Assembly: GCA_913020705.1 (NCBI GenBank)
Contig: CAJWBY010000090.1
Coordinates: forward strand, 1 to 18,538
DNA length: 18,538 nt
Direction: 5' to 3'
Source of the DNA: an uncultured Colwellia sp.
Lineage (GTDB): Bacteria; Pseudomonadota; Gammaproteobacteria; Enterobacterales; Alteromonadaceae
Shown here: piece after piece, positions 7,302-15,571 of the stretch
Layout: each line of letters starts with the position of its first letter
How positions within the stretch are numbered: the stretch's first letter is position 1
Made by a program: the position numbers and the translations under genes
The notes under the pieces: model-generated
Seen by the model: the letters and a program-made list of their open reading frames with translations, nothing else
Database searches by the model: none
Told to the model about the DNA's origin: nothing

Positions 7302-8018
7302 TTAGAATAAAATAGCTTTAATGAAAGGAATAGTGATTTTTCGTTGTTCCCTTATTGAAGCTTCATCAAGTTCATCTAGAGCTAAAATTAAATGGGTCAT
7401 TTCACGCGATAAGTGGCTTAATAGGTATTTAGCCACTTCATCGCTTAACAATAAACCACGTTGCTGAGCTCTGAATTTCAACGCAATAAGTTTCTCTTCA
7501 TCATCAAGTGGTTTTATTTGATCTGTCATTCCCCATGATAAACGAGAAACTAGATCCGCTAAACCTAGATTTAACTGAGGAACACTTTGATCGCCCGTAA
7601 TAATTAAACGTTTATTCTGCTCAATAACACGATTAAATAAATCAAAAACCGCTTTCTGCCAAAGTTCATCTCCAGCGATTAATTGCACATCATCGAGGCA
7701 AATCAGATCGATATTTTCTAAACCGTCTAATACCTCAACTGACAGCTGTTTTAATTCTGAAAAGGATAAACAAACGGAAGACAATCCCAATTTTTCCGCA
7801 AAGGTACAACTGGCGTGTAATAAATGTGATTTTCCAACGCCTGATAAACCAAACAAATAGAAACTATTCACATGGGTTGATTCTATCCCATTATTGCTGG
7901 CACTGATAAATGATTTTAATTGTTCTGTTGCTGAATAATTGGCAATACTTTGAAAGCTTGAAAAGGTTTCATCATCGGGTAATTGTACAGACAAAGCTAA
8001 TTGAGAAATGATTTTCAC
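7302..8018 (-). CDS. hda: Hda, DnaA-inactivating AAA+ protein (RIDA)
   Basis: Hda binds the DNA-loaded beta clamp and stimulates hydrolysis of ATP on DnaA, preventing over-initiation. I place the start at GTG 8018. It gives 238 aa with the N-terminus MKIISQLAL, matching the length of E. coli Hda before its clamp-binding QLSLPL motif. GGA lies 7 bases upstream, and the GTG shares one base with the TAG of the upstream gene (translational coupling). A TTG at 8030 would add four residues. In the 238-aa frame: clamp motif QLALSV (6-11), conserved LPDDETF (13-19), Walker A GLSGVGKS (57-64), Walker B LICLDD (Asp109-Asp110) and box VII SRL with Arg159, the equivalent of the arginine needed for DnaA-ATP hydrolysis. 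The C-terminus ITIPFIKAIL is typical. Confidence 0.93.
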   Translation of the reverse strand: MKIISQLALSVQLPDDETFSSFQSIANYSATEQLKSFISASNNGIESTHVNSFYLFGLSGVGKSHLLHASCTFAEKLGLSSVCLSFSELKQLSVEVLDGLENIDLICLDDVQLIAGDELWQKAVFDLFNRVIEQNKRLIITGDQSVPQLNLGLADLVSRLSWGMTDQIKPLDDEEKLIALKFRAQQRGLLLSDEVAKYLLSHLSREMTHLILALDELDEASIREQRKITIPFIKAILF

Positions 8019-9202
8019 TACGGTTTCCAATAAAAAACAGGTACAGCGTCAACCACTTTTTCTGCAAGTGGGTCAACAAAATGATCTAACTGTTGATTTA
8101 GCTTTAATGAAGCGAGAAATGCTTGACCAGAACTCTTTAATGCTAATTTAAAACGACGGTTATTACCCGAAGCTTTTAGTAATTTCACAGATTTAACAGA
8201 TGATAATTGTTCAAGAAATCTCTCTACTTCAATAAAGTTTTGTAATGATGAAATATTAGCAACATCAATAACATAATCACTATCAACACCACTATTCAAG
8301 GCATACTTTTGATATATTTTATCACTAATAACAGTAAGTGCTTGTTGTAATAAGTCATCAGGAGCTGTTCCGTAGGTAATCTCACCAAAAATTTGAGCTT
8401 CTATTTTATCTTGATTATAAGCCTGGGCATCAGCAATGAAGCTCCAATCTAAGGCGTATGCTTGCGCTTTGCCTTGACAAAGCAAACACGCGTCAATCTC
8501 CTCATAACTCTCTTGCTGCGGCACTAAGCTACTGTTTGATAGTCGAATAATGATAATAGATTCTGGATTATAACGCAGAGACGCTGCTTGAACTTGTTCT
8601 GCAAAGCGCCCCCAAATATCAAAAGTTGAAATAGTGTTCATATCCGTTAAATCAATCAACGGCATTAGAATAGGTAAACCTCTAAGGGTAGAGAAATTTT
8701 CAACACTTTCCGGTAAATTGTAACTTACCTGTGGGGAAGTATTACTTGATAAGTTATCTGAAAAAGAGGAATAAGTCGCATTAGAGATAGTCGTTCGATG
8801 CAAACCATTCTCTTCAACCAGCCACAATAAAATTTGTGGTCGTAAACTTCCCCAAATAGGAGCATTTGCTTGTTCAAATAACTGATTAATTTTACCTTCA
8901 TCAAAGGTTACTAAAAGTTCAATTTTATCAGTTTTACGTTGATAACGATAATTAGCTACATATTTACTGTAGTTTTTAAGACCTTTTTTAATAGTCGAAT
9001 TGGATAACAGTTCTTGTTGTCCACCAACTTTTAACACGACAGCGCCCATAGCCTCTTGCAAAGCACGCTTTCGTTCTGAATTGGTTTGTGAGTTAACAAT
9101 AACCTTCGCGTTATATAAGTTTTTAACTTCCACTGCAAAAACTTTCGAAACTGCAAAGAAGTAACTTAAAACAATAACTAATACAATGAAATATCTAAAC
9201 AT
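8018..9202 (-). CDS. DUF2066 domain exported protein
   Basis: I place the start at ATG 9202 (394 aa). This makes residues 1-23 a typical signal peptide (MFRYF start, hydrophobic core, VFA cleavage). Extending to a TTG at 9232 would put ten polar residues before it, without a ribosome binding site. The mature N-terminal half (about 24-130: a YNAKV start, ERKRALQEAMGAVVLKVGG and RPQILLWLVEENG) is the DUF2066 (PF09839) pattern. DUF2066 proteins are periplasmic or envelope proteins of unknown function, found near hda and purM in many marine gammaproteobacteria. An isolated CLLC pair (Cys239, Cys242) could form a disulfide or bind metal. It overlaps hda by one base and is the first gene of this leftward unit. 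Confidence 0.82.
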   Translation of the reverse strand: MFRYFIVLVIVLSYFFAVSKVFAVEVKNLYNAKVIVNSQTNSERKRALQEAMGAVVLKVGGQQELLSNSTIKKGLKNYSKYVANYRYQRKTDKIELLVTFDEGKINQLFEQANAPIWGSLRPQILLWLVEENGLHRTTISNATYSSFSDNLSSNTSPQVSYNLPESVENFSTLRGLPILMPLIDLTDMNTISTFDIWGRFAEQVQAASLRYNPESIIIIRLSNSSLVPQQESYEEIDACLLCQGKAQAYALDWSFIADAQAYNQDKIEAQIFGEITYGTAPDDLLQQALTVISDKIYQKYALNSGVDSDYVIDVANISSLQNFIEVERFLEQLSSVKSVKLLKASGNNRRFKLALKSSGQAFLASLKLNQQLDHFVDPLAEKVVDAVPVFYWKP

Positions 9203-9280
9203 ATTATTTAAGCGGCCTATTTTTATGTCCAAGAGCTTATCATATTGTTAATCATTTTAATCACTATAAAAAAATAATTT

Positions 9281-9286
9281 ATTATA
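9281..9286 (-). promoter_or_regulatory. Likely -10 box for DUF2066-hda
   Basis: On the minus strand this reads TATAAT, a perfect -10 hexamer, about 80 bases upstream of the ATG at 9202. The expected -35 position (about 9303-9310) shows no good match, so this may be a weak or activated promoter. It lies just left of the divergent purM promoter. Confidence 0.35.
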
Positions 9287-9290
9287 AAGA

Positions 9291-9319
9291 TTTTCACCGC
9301 GCCATTGCACTGGTAGAAT
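9291..9319 (+). promoter_or_regulatory. Probable sigma-70 promoter of purM
   Basis: TTTTCA (9291-9296) and TAGAAT (9314-9319) are 17 bases apart and match the -35 and -10 consensus at 4/6 and 5/6. The predicted start near 9326 leaves a leader of about 35 bases before GAGG and the GTG. I see no PurR-type operator in it. Confidence 0.5.
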
Positions 9320-9360
9320 GCGCCTTTAAAGTTCTTATGCTAATTAATTGAGGTTTCCCC

Positions 9361-10407
9361 GTGAGCGAACAAAAACAGTCTCTAAGCTATAAAGATGCTG
9401 GCGTTGATATAGATGCAGGTAATGCCCTAGTAGAAAAAATTAAAGGTGCGGTTAAACGTACTACTCGTCCTGAAGTGATGGGAGGCATTGGAGGTTTTGG
9501 TGCTATATGCCAAATACCTGCCGGTTATAAAGAGCCAGTACTTGTATCAGGTACAGATGGCGTAGGAACAAAATTACGTTTAGCGATTGACCTTAAAAAA
9601 CATGATACTGTTGGTATCGACTTAGTTGCTATGTGTGTTAATGACCTTTTAGTACTAGGGGCAGAGCCATTATACTTCTTAGATTATTACGCTACAGCTA
9701 AACTTGATGTAGACGTAGCTTCTGATGTTGTTGCTGGTATTGCTGAAGGTTGTATACAATCAGGTTGTGCTTTGGTTGGCGGTGAAACTGCTGAAATGCC
9801 GGGCATGTATCATGAAGGTGATTATGATATTGCAGGTTTTTGTACGGGTATTGCGGAAAAAGCTGATCTTATTGACGGTTCTAAAGTAGCGGCTGGTGAT
9901 CAGTTAATCGCTTTAGGTTCATCTGGTCCTCATTCAAATGGCTTTTCATTGATTCGTAAAGTGTTGGAAGTAAATAACACTGATACAACTGAAATGTTAG
10001 GTGATAGAAGTATTGCAGATCACTTACTTGAACCAACAAAAATCTACGTTAAATCGACCCTTGCTATGCTTAAAGAAGTAAAAGCACACGCCCTTTCTCA
10101 TATTACAGGCGGCGGCTTTTGGGAAAATATTCCTCGTGTTTTACCAGAAAGTGCACAAGCAATTATCAACGGTAATAGCTGGCAGTGGCCTGAAATTTTC
10201 AACTGGTTACAAGAAAAAGGTAACATAACTACTCACGAAATGTATCGTACCTTTAATTGTGGTGTTGGTATGATAATAGTTGTTCCTGCTGACAGCCTTG
10301 CACAAAGTCTTGAAATTTTAACGGCTCACGGTGAAAACGCTTGGCACATTGGCGAAATTGCTGATATGAAAGCAGATTCTGAACAAGTTGTGATTAATAA
10401 AGGTTAA
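9361..10407 (+). CDS. purM: Phosphoribosylformylglycinamidine cyclo-ligase
   Basis: PurM (AIR synthetase) makes aminoimidazole ribonucleotide from FGAM with ATP, step five of de novo purine synthesis, in the cytoplasm. At 348 aa it is close to E. coli PurM (345). Conserved blocks are in order: [13 protein letters not shown] (9-21), [55 protein letters not shown]-type [23 protein letters not shown] and FNCGVGM. These cover the glycine-rich ATP site and the dimer interface of the PurM/ThiL superfamily. The start is GTG at 9361, with GAGG 7 bases upstream; no ATG is better placed. purN follows after 4 bases, the conserved purMN operon. Confidence 0.97.
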   Translation: MSEQKQSLSYKDAGVDIDAGNALVEKIKGAVKRTTRPEVMGGIGGFGAICQIPAGYKEPVLVSGTDGVGTKLRLAIDLKKHDTVGIDLVAMCVNDLLVLGAEPLYFLDYYATAKLDVDVASDVVAGIAEGCIQSGCALVGGETAEMPGMYHEGDYDIAGFCTGIAEKADLIDGSKVAAGDQLIALGSSGPHSNGFSLIRKVLEVNNTDTTEMLGDRSIADHLLEPTKIYVKSTLAMLKEVKAHALSHITGGGFWENIPRVLPESAQAIINGNSWQWPEIFNWLQEKGNITTHEMYRTFNCGVGMIIVVPADSLAQSLEILTAHGENAWHIGEIADMKADSEQVVINKG

Positions 10408-10411
10408 TTTA

Positions 10412-11083
10412 ATGCCATCAAATAATATGCAAGACAGTAACTTAACTAGCAATATTGTTGTGCTAATTTCTGGTGGCGGCACAAATTTACAGGCGATTAT
10501 AGACGCCTGTAAAGCTGCAGATTACCCTGGCAAGATTGTCGGGGTAATTTCAAATAAAGCAGACGCCTATGGTTTGACTCGCGCTGAAAATGCTAAAATA
10601 GCTCATTGCGTGCTTTCTCATAAAGACTTCGATAGCAGAGAAGTTTACGACCAAGCTTTAATCGATCAAATAGATTCATACAAAGCTGATGTGGTTGTTT
10701 TAGCTGGTTTTATGAGAATATTAACACCTAAGTTTGTACAACATTATCAAGGTAAGTTAGTCAACATTCATCCTTCTTTATTACCTAAATATCAAGGTTT
10801 ACATACGCATCAACGCGCTATTGATTCAGGCGATAAAGAGCATGGTGTCAGTGTGCATTATGTTACGGAAGAACTCGATGGTGGACCCGTAATATTACAG
10901 GCAAAAGTACCTATTTTTGAAGGTGATACTGCAGAGGATCTTGCACTTAGAGTTCATGAACAAGAGCATAGAATTTACCCTTTAGTTGTTAAATGGTGTT
11001 GTAATCAGCGCATTTCTATGCACAATGATACTGTACTTTTTGAAGGTAAAGCGCTCCCAGCCTCTGGCTATGCGAGTGACTAA
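10412..11083 (+). CDS. purN: Phosphoribosylglycinamide formyltransferase
   Basis: PurN transfers the formyl group of 10-formyl-THF to GAR, step three of purine synthesis. The protein is 223 aa. The phosphate-binding loop SGGGTNLQ (20-27) and the catalytic triad are visible: Asn118 and His120 in NIHPSLLPKY, and Asp156 in ELDGGPV, spaced exactly as Asn106, His108 and Asp144 in E. coli. The ATG at 10412 has AAAGG 8 bases upstream; a second ATG at 10427 would shorten a non-conserved N-terminal tail of about 12 residues that E. coli PurN lacks. It lies 4 bases after purM and 29 before the DUF3108 gene, so the three are likely one transcript. Confidence 0.96.
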   Translation: MPSNNMQDSNLTSNIVVLISGGGTNLQAIIDACKAADYPGKIVGVISNKADAYGLTRAENAKIAHCVLSHKDFDSREVYDQALIDQIDSYKADVVVLAGFMRILTPKFVQHYQGKLVNIHPSLLPKYQGLHTHQRAIDSGDKEHGVSVHYVTEELDGGPVILQAKVPIFEGDTAEDLALRVHEQEHRIYPLVVKWCCNQRISMHNDTVLFEGKALPASGYASD

Positions 11084-11112
11084 AAATTGAATAATGAATG
11101 ATAGGTAATTAA

Positions 11113-11853
11113 ATGCTGAATAAACTATGTTGTATTGCTCTCGTATTAGCATCTCAGAGTAGCTTGGTTTTCGCAAACAATGCTACAAATATAAGTACTG
11201 AACAATATGCTATTCAGCCTTTTACCGCTAAATACAATCTAATACGCTCAGCTGATATTGTTGGTACAGCGACTAGAAAGTTAGAATATTTAACACCAGA
11301 ACAAGCTAAGTACAGTTATAAAACAGATATAGAGTGGTTAATATTTTCAGACAACCGCCAAGAAACCTCGTTAGTTAAGCTCGATCTTCACAAAGTTACT
11401 CCCATGCAATATAACTTTAAACGAGAAGGTACTGGGCGTGATAAAAGTTACGCATGGCAATATAATATTGCTGAAAATACTGCGACTAACCTCAAAGAAA
11501 AAAAAGAACTCTATGTTGATTTCCCGATCAATATCCAAGACAAACTGAGTTATCACTTACAAAATCGTTTAAACTTAATTCAACATCCAGAGCAGAAACT
11601 TTTTGTTTACCCTGTAATCAGTCATTCTGGGAAAGTTAAAAATTATGTTTACCAATATGATGGTGAAGATGACTTAATGCTTCCGTTTGGTTTAGTAAAA
11701 GCAATAAGATTAAAAAGAGAAGTTATTGAGAAGAAAAAAATCACTTACTCTTGGTTTGCTCCAGAGTTAAATTTCTTAATGGTAAAAATACAACAAATAA
11801 AGTCTGGTGTTGAGCAATTTGATGCACAACTTACCTCTGTTGAAATGCATTAA
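11113..11853 (+). CDS. DUF3108 family exported protein
   Basis: This 246-aa protein has a signal peptide (about 1-21, cleavage after VFA) and a mature all-beta-looking chain. It begins with IQPFTAKYNLIRSADIVGTA and continues to MLPFGLVKAIRLKRE and YSWFAPELNFLMVKIQQIKSG. This is the layout of DUF3108 (PF11306), a periplasmic family of unknown function that often follows purN in marine gammaproteobacteria. TAGGTAA 6 bases upstream supports the ATG. No catalytic motif is apparent, and a lipid- or polymer-binding role would be speculation. Its last four bases overlap the end of the convergent amidotransferase gene, and I see no terminator hairpin there. Confidence 0.8.
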   Translation: MLNKLCCIALVLASQSSLVFANNATNISTEQYAIQPFTAKYNLIRSADIVGTATRKLEYLTPEQAKYSYKTDIEWLIFSDNRQETSLVKLDLHKVTPMQYNFKREGTGRDKSYAWQYNIAENTATNLKEKKELYVDFPINIQDKLSYHLQNRLNLIQHPEQKLFVYPVISHSGKVKNYVYQYDGEDDLMLPFGLVKAIRLKREVIEKKKITYSWFAPELNFLMVKIQQIKSGVEQFDAQLTSVEMH

Positions 11854-12650
11854 ATCTGATTACACAAAGTTTCTTGTCCTGAAGCAACAGATTCACCTAA
11901 CCGAAATAAATGCCACTGACCTTTTGTCATTTTTTGCCACTCTTCATCATCGGTTAATGGTTGGGTAGCAATAACAGTAACAACATCACTTTCTGTTGTT
12001 TCTTCTTTGAAGTTAACGACCACTTCCGCATCAATTAAGCTAGCTCTTCCGAACGGAGATCGTCGTGTGATCCAATGTAAGTTATTTGCGCAGTAAGCAA
12101 ATAAATACTCACCGTTAGTAATGTTGACGTTAAATACACCTAATGCATTTATTTTGGCACTCAATTGCGCCATAAATTGGAATAATACTTCAGGTATCGG
12201 TTCTTTATCTGCAAATTTAAAGTGGAGTTGGTCCAATATCCAACAGAAAGCATGTTCACTGTCAGTTGATCCTACAGGAATATGTAACTTGACGGGTAAT
12301 TCGTCTTCAACATTTTTTAATTGTCCATTATGAGCATAAGTCCAATTTCGTCCCCACATTTGACGTACAAATGGATGTGTATTTTCTAAACTAATTCCAC
12401 CAGAATTTGCTTGGCGGATATGACAAATAACCGCTTCACTTTTGATAGGGTAATTTGTCACAAGTTGAGCAATAGGTGACTCGGCACTCGGTAATGGATC
12501 TTTGAAGCTACGACAGCCCTTACCTTCATAAAAAGTAATTCCCCATCCGTCTTTATGAGGGCCTGTATTACCTCCTCGTTGCATTAAACCACTAAAGCTA
12601 AAGCAAATATCAGTAGGTACGTTTGCACTCATTGCCAGAAGTTCACACAT
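11850..12650 (-). CDS. yafJ: YafJ-type class II glutamine amidotransferase
   Basis: This 266-aa Ntn-type amidotransferase-like protein starts MCELLAM. Cys2 becomes the N-terminal nucleophile after Met removal. Other glutaminase-domain landmarks are HIRQANSGG, the THPF segment, YAHNGQL (Asn-Gly oxyanion motif) and GSTDSEHAF. The domain stands alone, without a synthase partner, as in E. coli YafJ (255 aa), whose physiological substrate is not established. The upstream GAGGAAA supports the ATG at 12650. It is divergent from fadE with 157 bases between. yafJ and fadE are also close neighbours in E. coli, so the pairing is old; a functional link is not known. Confidence 0.9.
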   Translation of the reverse strand: MCELLAMSANVPTDICFSFSGLMQRGGNTGPHKDGWGITFYEGKGCRSFKDPLPSAESPIAQLVTNYPIKSEAVICHIRQANSGGISLENTHPFVRQMWGRNWTYAHNGQLKNVEDELPVKLHIPVGSTDSEHAFCWILDQLHFKFADKEPIPEVLFQFMAQLSAKINALGVFNVNITNGEYLFAYCANNLHWITRRSPFGRASLIDAEVVVNFKEETTESDVVTVIATQPLTDDEEWQKMTKGQWHLFRLGESVASGQETLCNQI

Positions 12651-12744
12651 AAATTCATTTCCTCATAAACCATTCACTTTATTATCCTACAAATAGGCTA
12701 ACAACGATAAATATATTTGTAATTTATTAAGCATAGATTTAAGC

Positions 12745-12763
12745 TAAAATTAAGGTCAGACCT
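12745..12763 (+). promoter_or_regulatory. fadE -10 box with FadR-like operator across the start site
   Basis: TAAAAT (12745-12750) is a 5/6 match to a -10 box. It is followed at once by AGGTCAGACCT (12753-12763), a perfect 5+1+5 palindrome holding GGTCAGACC, the core of the FadR operator (GGTCnGACC). The outer bases match the E. coli FadR consensus less well. A repressor bound here would cover the predicted +1, consistent with repression of beta-oxidation in the absence of long-chain acyl-CoA. Confidence 0.55.
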
Positions 12764-12807
12764 CTCTACTTTCATCTTTAAGTTTTATTTATAAAAAGGA
12801 AAAATTA

Positions 12808-15237
12808 ATGGAACAATTTTCTTGGGTCATTTATGCCGTTATATTAACCGGGTTTATGGCATACACGCGTGCATCACTTTCAACATTCACTTTAAGCTTT
12901 GCTGCTCTAATGGCCGTTGGAACTATATTCGATGCACTGTCATTTTTGAGTTGGGTCATATTCGCCATTGTTGCATTACCCTTAAATATATCTGAATTTC
13001 GAAAGCAATATATTAGTCTTCCGCTTCTTAAAGTATTCAGATCGATAATGCCACAAATGTCTAAAACTGAACAAGAAGCCATAGATGCTGGTACCACTTG
13101 GTTTGAAGCTGAGTTATTTCGAGGTTCTCCTGACTGGAAGAAATTACATAATTATGAAACACCCCGGTTAAGTGTTGAAGAGCAGAGTTTTATAAATGGC
13201 CCTGTAGAAGAAGTTTGTAAGATGATGAATGATTGGCAAACAACCCATGTTGATGCCGATTTGTCATCAGAAGTTTGGCAATTTCTGAAAGATAATAAAT
13301 TTTTCGCTTTGATCATTAAAAAGAAATTTGGTGGCCTGGAGTTCTGTGCCTATGCACAATCAAGAATTTTACAAAAACTATCTGGCGTGAGCACAGTTTT
13401 AGCAAGCACTGTCGGCGTACCTAATTCTTTAGGACCTGGTGAATTATTGCAACTCTATGGCACAAAAGAACAACAAGACTACTACCTTCCTCGTTTAGCA
13501 GTTGGTGATGAGATACCTTGTTTTGCCCTCACTAGCCCTGAAGCTGGCTCAGATGCAGGTGCAATCCCTGACGAAGGCATTGTTTGTTACGGTGATTTCG
13601 AAGGAAAAGAAGTGCTTGGTATGTCTTTAACTTGGGACAAGCGTTACATTACCTTAGCCCCTATTGCCACGGTACTCGGTTTAGCCTTCAAGCTTAAAGA
13701 TCCTGACAACTTGATGGGCGAAACGGTTGATTTAGGTATTACGTGTGCACTTATCCCAACTAACCTCAACGGTGTTATCACAGGGCGTCGACACTTCCCT
13801 CTTAATGTTCCTTTCCAAAATGGTCCAACTCAAGGAAACGATGTATTTGTACCTCTTGATTTCATTATTGGCGGCGCGGAAATGGCAGGTCAAGGTTGGC
13901 GTATGCTAGTAGAATGTTTATCTGTTGGGCGTGCAATAACGCTCCCTTCAAATAGCGCGGGGGGCATAAAATCATTAGCACTTGCAACCGGAGCTTACAG
14001 CCGAATCCGTCGTCAATTTAAAATACCTATTGGTAAAATGGAAGGCATTGAAGAAGCACTTGCAAGGATAGGTGGTAATGCTTATTTAATGGATGCAGTA
14101 ACCACCATGTCGACAGGTGCTATCGATTTAGGAGAAAAACCATCCGTGATTTCAGCTATTGCAAAATATCATTTAACCGAAAAAATGAGGAGCTGTGTTA
14201 ATGATGCGATGGATATCCACGGGGGAAAAGGAATTTGTATGGGCGAAAGTAACTACCTTGCCCGCGGTTATCAAGGCGCTCCTGTTGCAATAACCGTTGA
14301 AGGAGCCAATATTTTAACACGTAGTTTAATTATTTATGGTCAAGGAGCTATTCGCTGTCATCCATACGTTTTGGCTGAATTAGAGGCTGCAAACCAAACA
14401 GATGATATAATGGCATTAAAAGAGTTTGATCATGCCTTATTCGGCCATGTCGGCTTCGCTATTAGCAATGTTGTGCGAAGTTTATGGTTTTCATTAACCG
14501 GCTCCCGCATGCAAAGAACACCTTTTCGTGATCAAACCTCTCGCTACTATCAATTACTTACACGGTTTAGTAGTAATTTAGCGATGTTGTCAGACATATC
14601 TATGTTAACGCTCGGCGGTGATTTAAAGCGTAAAGAAAGAATTTCAGCACGTTTAGGGGATGTTCTCAGCCATTTATATTTATCATCCGCTTGCTTAAAA
14701 CGTTATAATGATGAAGGTCGACAGATAGAAGACTTTCCCTTATTACAGTGGGCTCTTGAAGATAGTTTGTATGAGACACAACAAGCTATAGATGCTTTAA
14801 TTAGTAACTTTCCAAATAAAATAGTAGCAATATTTTTAAGGTCCATGATATTTCCAGTAGGCACATGGTTAAAGAAACCTTCTGATCTTACTGACCAAAA
14901 AGTTGCAAAGATATTACAAACACCAAGTAAAACTCGCGATCGTCTAGGACAAGGACAATACTTAACTCGAGAACCTGAGAATATCTTAGGGCAACTTGAG
15001 CAAACTTTAGATGATGTTATTGCTTGTGAGCCTATTTATAAAAAAGTTTGTAAAGCGATAGATGCTGATTTACCTTTTTACCATCTTGATGAAGTTGCCC
15101 GACAGGGATTAGAGGTAAATGCTATAAATGAATTAGAAGCTGAATTGTTATGCAAAGCTGAATTAGGGAGAAAGGCAGCTATTGACGTCGATGATTTTGA
15201 TCCCAAAGAGCTTTGTGCCCAAACCGCAAACACTTAA
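12808..15237 (+). CDS. fadE: FadE, membrane-associated fatty acyl-CoA dehydrogenase
   Basis: FadE catalyses the first, FAD-dependent step of beta-oxidation (acyl-CoA to trans-2-enoyl-CoA). At 809 aa it is close to E. coli FadE (814) and can be aligned over its full length from memory: [18 protein letters not shown] (85-97), [48 protein letters not shown] (about 240-254), [49 protein letters not shown], and [10 protein letters not shown] with the probable catalytic Glu498. Two N-terminal hydrophobic segments (about 5-22 and 28-58) suggest inner-membrane anchoring. The long C-terminal domain ends with INVDDFDP-like residues, as in E. coli. AAGGA 8 bases upstream supports the ATG. A FadR-like site lies 45 bases upstream. 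Confidence 0.96.
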   Translation: MEQFSWVIYAVILTGFMAYTRASLSTFTLSFAALMAVGTIFDALSFLSWVIFAIVALPLNISEFRKQYISLPLLKVFRSIMPQMSKTEQEAIDAGTTWFEAELFRGSPDWKKLHNYETPRLSVEEQSFINGPVEEVCKMMNDWQTTHVDADLSSEVWQFLKDNKFFALIIKKKFGGLEFCAYAQSRILQKLSGVSTVLASTVGVPNSLGPGELLQLYGTKEQQDYYLPRLAVGDEIPCFALTSPEAGSDAGAIPDEGIVCYGDFEGKEVLGMSLTWDKRYITLAPIATVLGLAFKLKDPDNLMGETVDLGITCALIPTNLNGVITGRRHFPLNVPFQNGPTQGNDVFVPLDFIIGGAEMAGQGWRMLVECLSVGRAITLPSNSAGGIKSLALATGAYSRIRRQFKIPIGKMEGIEEALARIGGNAYLMDAVTTMSTGAIDLGEKPSVISAIAKYHLTEKMRSCVNDAMDIHGGKGICMGESNYLARGYQGAPVAITVEGANILTRSLIIYGQGAIRCHPYVLAELEAANQTDDIMALKEFDHALFGHVGFAISNVVRSLWFSLTGSRMQRTPFRDQTSRYYQLLTRFSSNLAMLSDISMLTLGGDLKRKERISARLGDVLSHLYLSSACLKRYNDEGRQIEDFPLLQWALEDSLYETQQAIDALISNFPNKIVAIFLRSMIFPVGTWLKKPSDLTDQKVAKILQTPSKTRDRLGQGQYLTREPENILGQLEQTLDDVIACEPIYKKVCKAIDADLPFYHLDEVARQGLEVNAINELEAELLCKAELGRKAAIDVDDFDPKELCAQTANT

Positions 15238-15253
15238 GAGGTTTTCACTTTTC

Positions 15254-15278
15254 TATATGAGGTTTATTATCTCATATA
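15254..15278 (+). terminator. Possible weak terminator after fadE
   Basis: TATATGAG (15254-15261) pairs with CTCATATA (15271-15278) across a 9-base loop, 17 bases after the fadE stop. The stem is AT-rich and only TTCT follows, not a T-run, so termination is likely partial or factor-dependent. Confidence 0.35.
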
Positions 15279-15300
15279 TTCTAGGGAATAAAGTTTGATA

Positions 15301-15337
15301 CATGAGTATTAGTGTATATAAATCATTAATACTCATG
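15301..15337. repeat. 14-bp inverted repeat in the fadE-tetR gap
   Basis: CATGAGTATTAGTG (15301-15314) and CATTAATACTCATG (15324-15337) are reverse complements apart from one G/T pair, with a 9-base loop. No T-tract follows on either strand, so it is not a standard terminator. It could be an mRNA hairpin, an operator or a cruciform. Confidence 0.6.
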
Positions 15338-15437
15338 AACATTCCAAATATTATATTTTTAAATTAATGAAGTTTAATAGCAGCTAGATACATTATTTCT
15401 TTTTGCTCATAACGGTTAAAAGCACTGATTATTCCAG

Positions 15438-15488
15438 ATATATAATTAATTTTTAGCGACAAAAATTAAGGTAATTAAAATTATATAT
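15438..15488. repeat. Two-tier AT-rich inverted repeat
   Basis: An outer 9-bp arm pair (15438-15446 with 15480-15488) encloses an inner 9-bp pair (15446-15454 with 15461-15469; loop agcgac), with a 10-base bulge on the right side and one shared base. All arms are A/T only, so chance is a real possibility. The stretch 15238-15571 has no credible gene; its contents are this and the neighbouring inverted repeats. Confidence 0.35.
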
Positions 15489-15510
15489 TACGATATTCTT
15501 CGTTTGTGGA

Positions 15511-15551
15511 TTGAATTAGCGCTAGAAATAAGTTAAATTTATGTTAACTTA
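15511..15551 (+). promoter_or_regulatory. Probable tetR promoter with candidate autoregulatory operator
   Basis: TTGAAT (15511-15516) is a possible -35, with an AT-rich -10 near 15533-15539. The inverted repeat TAAGTTAA-N7-TTAACTTA (15529-15551, 8-bp arms) overlaps that -10 and ends 20 bases before the TetR start. Size and position suit a site for TetR-family self-repression; not proven. Confidence 0.4.
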
Positions 15552-15571
15552 AACTATATGGCCTAAATATT

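Noticed and set aside
9241..9360. PurR operator upstream of purM
   Set aside because: No match to the ACGCAAACGTTTGCGT-type palindrome could be found in the leader or promoter.
15302..15367. 21-codon ORF starting inside the 15301-15337 inverted repeat
   Set aside because: No Shine-Dalgarno sequence, AT-rich composition and a start codon within the hairpin arm; chance ORF is more likely.
15238..15571. Remnant of an insertion sequence (paired inverted repeats)
   Set aside because: The inverted repeats are nested hairpins with short loops, with no transposase fragment between them and no flanking target duplication.
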